Source: an uncultured Micrococcales bacterium | GTDB taxonomy: Bacteria; Actinomycetota; Actinomycetes; Actinomycetales; Microbacteriaceae | Length of the DNA stretch: 6,205 bases | Assembly (NCBI GenBank): GCA_903820955.1 | Contig: CAIJJH010000084.1 | Span: forward strand, 1 to 6,205 | Reading direction: 5' to 3' | Shown here: in pieces, positions 5,838-6,205 of the stretch | How positions within the stretch are numbered: position 1 is the first letter of the stretch | Layout: each line of letters opens with the position of its first letter | Made by a program: the position numbers and the translations under genes | The notes under the pieces: model-generated | Database searches by the model: none | The model's input: the letters and a program-made list of their open reading frames with translations, nothing else | What the model was told of the DNA's origin: nothing

Positions 5838-6133
5838 TGGACATCAAATGGAACCAACTTCTTCTAGTCGCTTCGGCATCAGTCGTAGTTGCCGTGGTCG
5901 TCTCCGCACTTTTCGCTCTCGGTGTTCGACTCATCACCAATGCACAGCACGCTGTCCCTGGTGCTCGCAAAGGTAAAGCTGCCGATATGCGCAAAGAGAT
6001 CCTCAGTCGCGTATTCGCTTACCTTTCGTTCTTGGTGAGTGCGGCAGTTTTGTCGCTCTTCCTGCTCGGAATCCTCTTTTCAAACGACAAGGGTGTGAAG
6101 GCAGCAATCGGTGCCTTCTTCGGCATCCAGTAG
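5837..6133 (+). CDS. Small two-helix membrane protein coupled to pit, function unknown
   Basis: The 98-residue protein has two hydrophobic helices, about 8-30 (Val/Ala-rich) and 59-81 (Leu/Phe-rich), joined by a positively charged linker at 31-58 (includes ARKGKAADMRKE). By the positive-inside rule the linker should face the cytoplasm and both termini the outside. I recognise no catalytic motif or named family. The ATG overlaps the pit TAA by one base, and AAAGGG (5822-5827) inside the pit 3' end can serve as ribosome-binding site, so translation is probably coupled to pit. It is the last gene before a strong terminator. An accessory or regulatory role with the phosphate transporter is an inference from position only. 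Confidence 0.82.
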   Translation: MDIKWNQLLLVASASVVVAVVVSALFALGVRLITNAQHAVPGARKGKAADMRKEILSRVFAYLSFLVSAAVLSLFLLGILFSNDKGVKAAIGAFFGIQ

Positions 6134-6147
6134 TCAAAAGGTTCAAC

Positions 6148-6178
6148 CGAAAGCCCTCGCCTCGTGCGGGGGCTTTCG
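6148..6178 (+). terminator. Strong hairpin terminator after the pit operon
   Basis: A 13-bp stem with one T-G wobble (left arm 6148-6160 CGAAAGCCCTCGC, right arm 6166-6178 GCGGGGGCTTTCG) encloses a 5-nt loop CTCGT, 14 bp after the stop codon of the small membrane protein. The downstream sequence TGCTTCGG lacks a T-run, as is common for actinobacterial terminators. The remaining 6179-6205 shows nothing recognisable. Confidence 0.85.
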
Positions 6179-6205
6179 TGCTTCGGAGTAGATTTGAAGC
6201 AACGA

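Noticed and set aside
6179..6205. Start of another gene or a tRNA at the right edge
   Set aside because: Only 27 bases remain, with no start codon plus ribosome-binding site and no tRNA-like arm.

Overview
The window looks like ordinary chromosome from an actinobacterium of moderate GC content (mid-50s percent by eye, not counted). The closest match in style is a small-genome freshwater Microbacteriaceae (Rhodoluna/Aquiluna type). This rests on the actinobacterial N-terminus of GalT, the Pro/Thr/Ser-rich linker of the membrane-anchored PBP4, TANNNT -10 elements with one apparently leaderless start, GTG starts, and a terminator without a T-tract. The taxonomic placement is inference.

Layout from left to right. 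(1) Positions 1-377, minus strand: the N-terminal part of a secreted CopC-family copper-binding protein, cut by the window edge. It begins with a leaderless-looking start and diverges from the next gene. (2) Positions 445-1830, plus: a PBP4/DacB-type D-Ala-D-Ala carboxypeptidase with all three active-site motifs. (3) Positions 1883-3349, plus: an NAD(P)-dependent succinate-semialdehyde dehydrogenase (GabD type) with complete catalytic and substrate-binding residues. (4) Positions 3346-4431, minus: galactose-1-phosphate uridylyltransferase (GalT), convergent with gabD; the two stop codons share the palindrome CTAG. (5) Positions 4432-4598: a divergent regulatory region with a TATACT -10 for galT and 11-bp-spaced GTT(C/A)-type direct repeats resembling an actinobacterial PhoP (PHO) box in front of the transporter. 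(6) Positions 4599-5837, plus: a PiT-family phosphate transporter. (7) Positions 5837-6133, plus: a 98-residue two-helix membrane protein, translationally coupled to pit through TAATG. (8) Positions 6148-6178: a strong hairpin terminator.

The genes form several independent units rather than one pathway: copper handling or envelope, peptidoglycan remodelling, C4/GABA catabolism, the Leloir pathway, and phosphate uptake. Only pit and its small partner look like a genuine functional pair. I see no CRISPR array, insertion sequence, phage gene, tRNA or rRNA, and no clear new multi-gene system. The items most worth a second look are the PHO-box-like repeats, the uncharacterised small protein coupled to pit, the symmetric divergent promoter at 382-410, and the shortened PBP4. 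No intergenic gap exceeds 300 bases; the gaps are 378-444, 1831-1882, 4432-4598 and 6134-6205.
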